Below are positions 61,168-63,991 of a stretch of DNA of 63,991 nucleotides, in pieces. The stretch is from Planctomycetaceae bacterium. GTDB taxonomy: Bacteria > Planctomycetota > Planctomycetia > Pirellulales > Pirellulaceae. The notes beneath the pieces were generated by a model. The model was given only the letters and a program-made list of their open reading frames with translations. It did not search any database and was not told where the DNA came from. A program made the position numbers and the translations under genes. The DNA lies in the NCBI GenBank assembly GCA_027487485.1, contig JAIYDN010000062.1:1-63991 (forward strand). Direction: 5' to 3'. Each line of letters opens with the position of its first letter. Within the stretch, counting starts at the first letter, position 1.

Positions 61168-61497
61168 TCACTGGCTCAGGCGAACGCGGACATAGGAATC
61201 AGTGGCGGCGGCGTCATTCACGACTTTGCCGAGATACTTGGTGCCAACATCGTCAGCGACCACAGCCCCGTCTTCATCGACGTAGACCTTGGTTCCCGCT
61301 TCGAATTCGATTGCTAGGGCTGGGTCTTTGGGAATATCAAAGACGCCTTCCACAGCGATGGAGCCGAGTGAACCAGCCTTGATGTCGCGTTTGGTAATCC
61401 CTACCAAGTCGCCTTGGATCACGATTGATCCAACGGCAACATCAGCGGTAGGAGTGAAATCGACGGCCTTACCGTCATGAACAAATTGAGCTTGCAT
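61168..61497 (-). CDS. DUF2190 family protein (copy 1)
   Basis: 109 residues. VDFTPTADVAVGSIVIQGDL, GITKRDIKAGSLGSIAVEGVFDI and FEAGTKVYVDEDGAVVA are typical of DUF2190. The tandem pair with 60805 arose by duplication (both end in RVRLSQ or VRLRLSQ). Probable capsid cement. Confidence 0.82.
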   Translation of the reverse strand: MQAQFVHDGKAVDFTPTADVAVGSIVIQGDLVGITKRDIKAGSLGSIAVEGVFDIPKDPALAIEFEAGTKVYVDEDGAVVADDVGTKYLGKVVNDAAATDSYVRVRLSQ

Positions 61498-61554
61498 GCG
61501 CTATGAGGTCCTTGGAATGGTGGAATGTTTGTTGTTGAGAGGCGAAAGCTAGAG

Positions 61555-63588
61555 CTATTCGCCGGTCACTTTCACCGCAGCGCGAGCATCTTGCGAATTC
61601 ACGCCAAAGTCGATGTAGGATCGGAAGCCCATGCCGAGGGTGTTTGGAGGCATCTCGACGCGTTCGATGACCGGCGTGCGTCGACCATTAAGGAACACAA
61701 TCTCAAACGCAGGTAGCACATTCGGGTTAGCGAACAGATACCAAGCTGAGCCGCTGGCTCCTTGGTAGTAACTATCCGACAAGTGCGGCGTTGAAATGAC
61801 GCGATACTTGTTGCGGTGAGGGTTGTCGACCGGAATCTTGGTCGGCGTACCTTGTGCGTCGATCATGAGCTGAGCGGAACCCATCAGTAGCTCGGCATCG
61901 GTTTCGATTTCCACCGGAACAACCAAGAACTCGGGCCGAATATTGATCGGCTTTTGATCCTTGGCTTTGTTACCTGGACCAGCCTTCTGTTTGCGGAAGG
62001 TGGTCTTCGCAATCGTTAGAGACTCAGGACCGAACTTGGTGTCTGGACCCGTCAGCAAGTTTCCGTTGGCGGACGAGAAGAACGCAGTGTTCTTGAGTAG
62101 CAACGTGAAGAACAGTTCGTCGATCGACTCGGCACCGCTGCGTCCCATTTGACGAGGGATATCCATGAACGCGTTGAGATCATCGTTAATGATGTCGTGA
62201 CGAGTCAGTGCAAGGATCTGACCATAGGTATCAGCCTTGTTGCTGTACTTTTGGTCCGAGAGCTTGCCATGCTTCAGCTCACCATCAGGTGCGACCTTCT
62301 CGAAACCTCCTGTACCGAGCAATCGATAGCGAGAAATCTCCTTGAAGTCGCTCACAGTCCCAATACTGCACAGGTCAAACGCAGCGATCGGCGTCGACTC
62401 ATAGGCTGACAAGAGCGTCTTATTCATGACGTTTTCAAGGATGCCAGGCAGTGACATCGTAGAGAATCCGGCACGAATCGTTGCGGTACCGTCGCCGAAC
62501 ACGCGCGGAATGTCGTGGCCCTCCAATCGCGCGCATTCAGCGACAAGTTCCCGCAAGCCGATGTGACGAAGTGGATCGGCAGAATTGAGTGTTCGCTCGC
62601 CATAGGCCTTGAGCAACTTCGTTTCATCGAGCCCTACCGACAGACAACAAGCTGCCTCAAGGACTTCGCGTCGGTACATAGGTTGGCTTGCCTGTTGATC
62701 AGGGGCCTTGGGACGTTCGATTCGTAGCACTGCCAACTCCGTCTTGGTTACACTCCAGCCCTCTTCGATCGAGCGAGCTTCGATCTCTGGATGCTTGCCG
62801 GCGCAGACCTTGCGGATGCCGGAGATTCGTTTGGATTCAGCGGCGGCTTCGATTCGCATCTTGGAAACTACTCCATTGGTATTCGTCCGCTTTGGTTTGG
62901 CAGACAGTTCGAGACTTGCGTTGACTGGGTCGAGTTCCGAATCGTCAGACTCGGTGTTGTCCTCGTCTGGATCATTGCCATCGAGGTCATCGTCGCCCTC
63001 AGCTTGGCCAGCCGCGATACGTGCCTCGGTGTCATCGTCGGCACCGAGGGCCACGAAAGACACCTCGCCGAGCGTTGACTTACGTGCGATGTAAACTGGA
63101 CCTTTGAACTCGCGACTGTTGGCGGTAGCTGTTTTGCCTTCGGGAATGAAGACAACTTTGTCGGCGTTCGCACCGAGCGACGCTTGCCAAGGGAAACCGT
63201 TCTCGCTGGTGGCAATGACTTCCTGAGCAGTGTTACCCACACCCGAGATCACGCCTGCGACTTCCAGTCGCGAATCGCCGACCATGATGTCGTCGGTGTG
63301 ACCAACGATACTGGCGCGATCATGGTCCTTGAGGATTGGGCGCGACTTGCGAGTCACTCGCATGCCTGCTAGGTCCACAACCACAGGATAGGGCCAACCG
63401 CCGAGTCGCATCGCGCCGCCTGTGTAAGCAACCATCGAGAACTTGCGCAGCGATGGCTTACCCTCTTCGGCAGCCTCCGATGCTTGCAGGTTAATCGAGC
63501 TGGCATCGTCACAAACGATTCGTAGCGAGCTGGGCACCGATTCGGCATCCACTTCACTCTGCTTACTTGACTGCTGTGTCTTCGTCAT
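61555..63588 (-). CDS. Prohead protease-major capsid protein fusion
   Basis: 677 residues. The N-terminal part (about 40-190) is prohead-protease-like, with the His site RPILKDHDRASIVGHTDDI and LGEVSFVALGADDDTEA. An acidic linker (DDDLDGNDPDEDNTESDD, about 195-218) follows. The C-terminal part (about 330-677) resembles Mu-like (gpT) capsid subunits: AFDLCSIGTVSDFKEISRYR, LALTRHDIINDDLNAF, ELFFTLLLKNTAFFS. Protease and shell protein would thus be made in equal amounts, and the protease could cut itself free. The start overlaps the portal gene end by 26 bases. Confidence 0.88.
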   Translation of the reverse strand: MTKTQQSSKQSEVDAESVPSSLRIVCDDASSINLQASEAAEEGKPSLRKFSMVAYTGGAMRLGGWPYPVVVDLAGMRVTRKSRPILKDHDRASIVGHTDDIMVGDSRLEVAGVISGVGNTAQEVIATSENGFPWQASLGANADKVVFIPEGKTATANSREFKGPVYIARKSTLGEVSFVALGADDDTEARIAAGQAEGDDDLDGNDPDEDNTESDDSELDPVNASLELSAKPKRTNTNGVVSKMRIEAAAESKRISGIRKVCAGKHPEIEARSIEEGWSVTKTELAVLRIERPKAPDQQASQPMYRREVLEAACCLSVGLDETKLLKAYGERTLNSADPLRHIGLRELVAECARLEGHDIPRVFGDGTATIRAGFSTMSLPGILENVMNKTLLSAYESTPIAAFDLCSIGTVSDFKEISRYRLLGTGGFEKVAPDGELKHGKLSDQKYSNKADTYGQILALTRHDIINDDLNAFMDIPRQMGRSGAESIDELFFTLLLKNTAFFSSANGNLLTGPDTKFGPESLTIAKTTFRKQKAGPGNKAKDQKPINIRPEFLVVPVEIETDAELLMGSAQLMIDAQGTPTKIPVDNPHRNKYRVISTPHLSDSYYQGASGSAWYLFANPNVLPAFEIVFLNGRRTPVIERVEMPPNTLGMGFRSYIDFGVNSQDARAAVKVTGE

Positions 63589-63991
63589 CCGTTACATCTC
63601 CAGGAGAAAGTGAAGTTGAATCGATCTTGAGTCCAAGCTCGTGCATGAGCGAGACCTCTTTCGCGCGTTGTTTAAGTTCCGCCTCCCAATCACGCCCCTG
63701 CCTCGCGTATTCATGGGCCAGAGTTGTCGTATGATTGGCGAGGCGGATTCTCTGGGCATTGGCTTCTTTGGCCGGGTCGACATGTTCATGTCCGTCCCAG
63801 AACCATTGATGCTCGAACGAAGAGTCGAGAGTGCGAAGCGAGTTAGGCAGATAGCCTTCGATGAGAATCGCTTCACGCAGCCATGCGTACAGAATGCGAT
63901 CCAGAATGGTGCGAGCCATTTGCGACTGCTCGACACGGATCGACTTGAAGTAGGTTTGATGATCGAGTCGCCCTGAGGCGTAGTTGTAACC
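63563..63991 (-). CDS. Phage portal protein, C-terminal part (start off window)
   Basis: The open frame enters from the right edge and ends at 63563. It begins GYNYASGRLDHQTYFKSIRV, the sequence element typical of lambda-type portal proteins, followed by DRILYAWLREAILIEG and DPAKEANAQRIRL. The portal forms the dodecameric DNA entry ring of the head. Only about 142 residues are visible; the terminase should lie further to the right. Confidence 0.85.
   Translation of the reverse strand, partial: GYNYASGRLDHQTYFKSIRVEQSQMARTILDRILYAWLREAILIEGYLPNSLRTLDSSFEHQWFWDGHEHVDPAKEANAQRIRLANHTTTLAHEYARQGRDWEAELKQRAKEVSLMHELGLKIDSTSLSPGDVTDDEDTAVK

Noticed and set aside
1-63991. tRNA or rRNA genes, insertion sequences, integrase
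   Set aside because: None could be recognised by eye in either strand; absence is not proof, a dedicated scan would settle it.

Overview
The window looks like a chromosomal segment of a Planctomycetota bacterium, most likely related to Rhodopirellula/Pirellulaceae. That assignment is an inference from a Ser/Thr kinase fused to an extracellular sensor domain, many Cys/His-rich secreted proteins and lipoproteins, large RND metal pumps, poly-Ser proteins and roughly balanced base composition. There is no rRNA gene or other direct phylogenetic marker here.

Layout. (1) 1-2356, minus strand: the start of a kdp potassium-ATPase operon (tiny membrane ORF, kdpF, kdpA running off the left edge). Behind it is about 1 kb without protein genes, which contains a string of hairpins ending in a textbook intrinsic terminator: a candidate small RNA. 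(2) 2357-12853, minus strand: one long metal-response operon. In transcription order it encodes two Cys-rich secreted proteins, an ECF sigma factor, its membrane anti-sigma factor (with a Cys cluster on the outer side), two proteins with Cys-Cys metal-binding modules, a double-length efflux adaptor, a CusA/CzcA-type RND pump and a BNR-repeat secreted protein. (3) 13301-24990, plus strand: divergently transcribed metal-handling genes: two metallothionein-like secreted paralogues, a GNAT protein, a second adaptor/RND pair, lipoproteins, a MerP-like protein, a thioredoxin lipoprotein and His-rich proteins. (4) 25100-30041, plus strand: a carbonic anhydrase-SulP fusion, a kinase-TAXI fusion, a broken spermidine-synthase-like membrane gene and a small lipoprotein. 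(5) 30198-42762, plus strand: a P1B metal ATPase, an outer-membrane TolC-like channel, a third adaptor/RND pair, and His/Cys-rich accessory proteins, with heptamer-based tandem repeats around 35.0-35.7 kb. (6) 42776-63991, minus strand: a tailed-phage-like structural cassette running from portal through a protease-capsid fusion, DUF2190 proteins, a block of membrane/lipoprotein genes, tail completion and tube proteins, a two-frame tail chaperone pair and a tape measure, to a 908-residue protein with about 525 residues of Ser-rich repeat. This is followed without a break by a GT25-sulfotransferase fusion, a nucleotidyltransferase-like protein, two GT2 enzymes, a Pro-rich protein, a radical SAM enzyme and a GT8-like enzyme. 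No integrase, terminase or attachment site is visible in the window.

How it works together (inference): the first five parts form a dense envelope metal-defence island. Small Cys/His-rich secreted proteins would buffer metal in the periplasm, three RND pumps and one P1B ATPase would expel it, and an ECF sigma/anti-sigma pair would sense it outside the cytoplasm. The most unusual candidate system is the phage-like cassette with its attached glycosylation genes. The gene order suggests that the Ser-rich structural protein may be O-glycosylated, perhaps also sulfated, by the enzymes encoded immediately downstream, much as serine-rich adhesins of Gram-positive bacteria are modified by linked glycosyltransferases.
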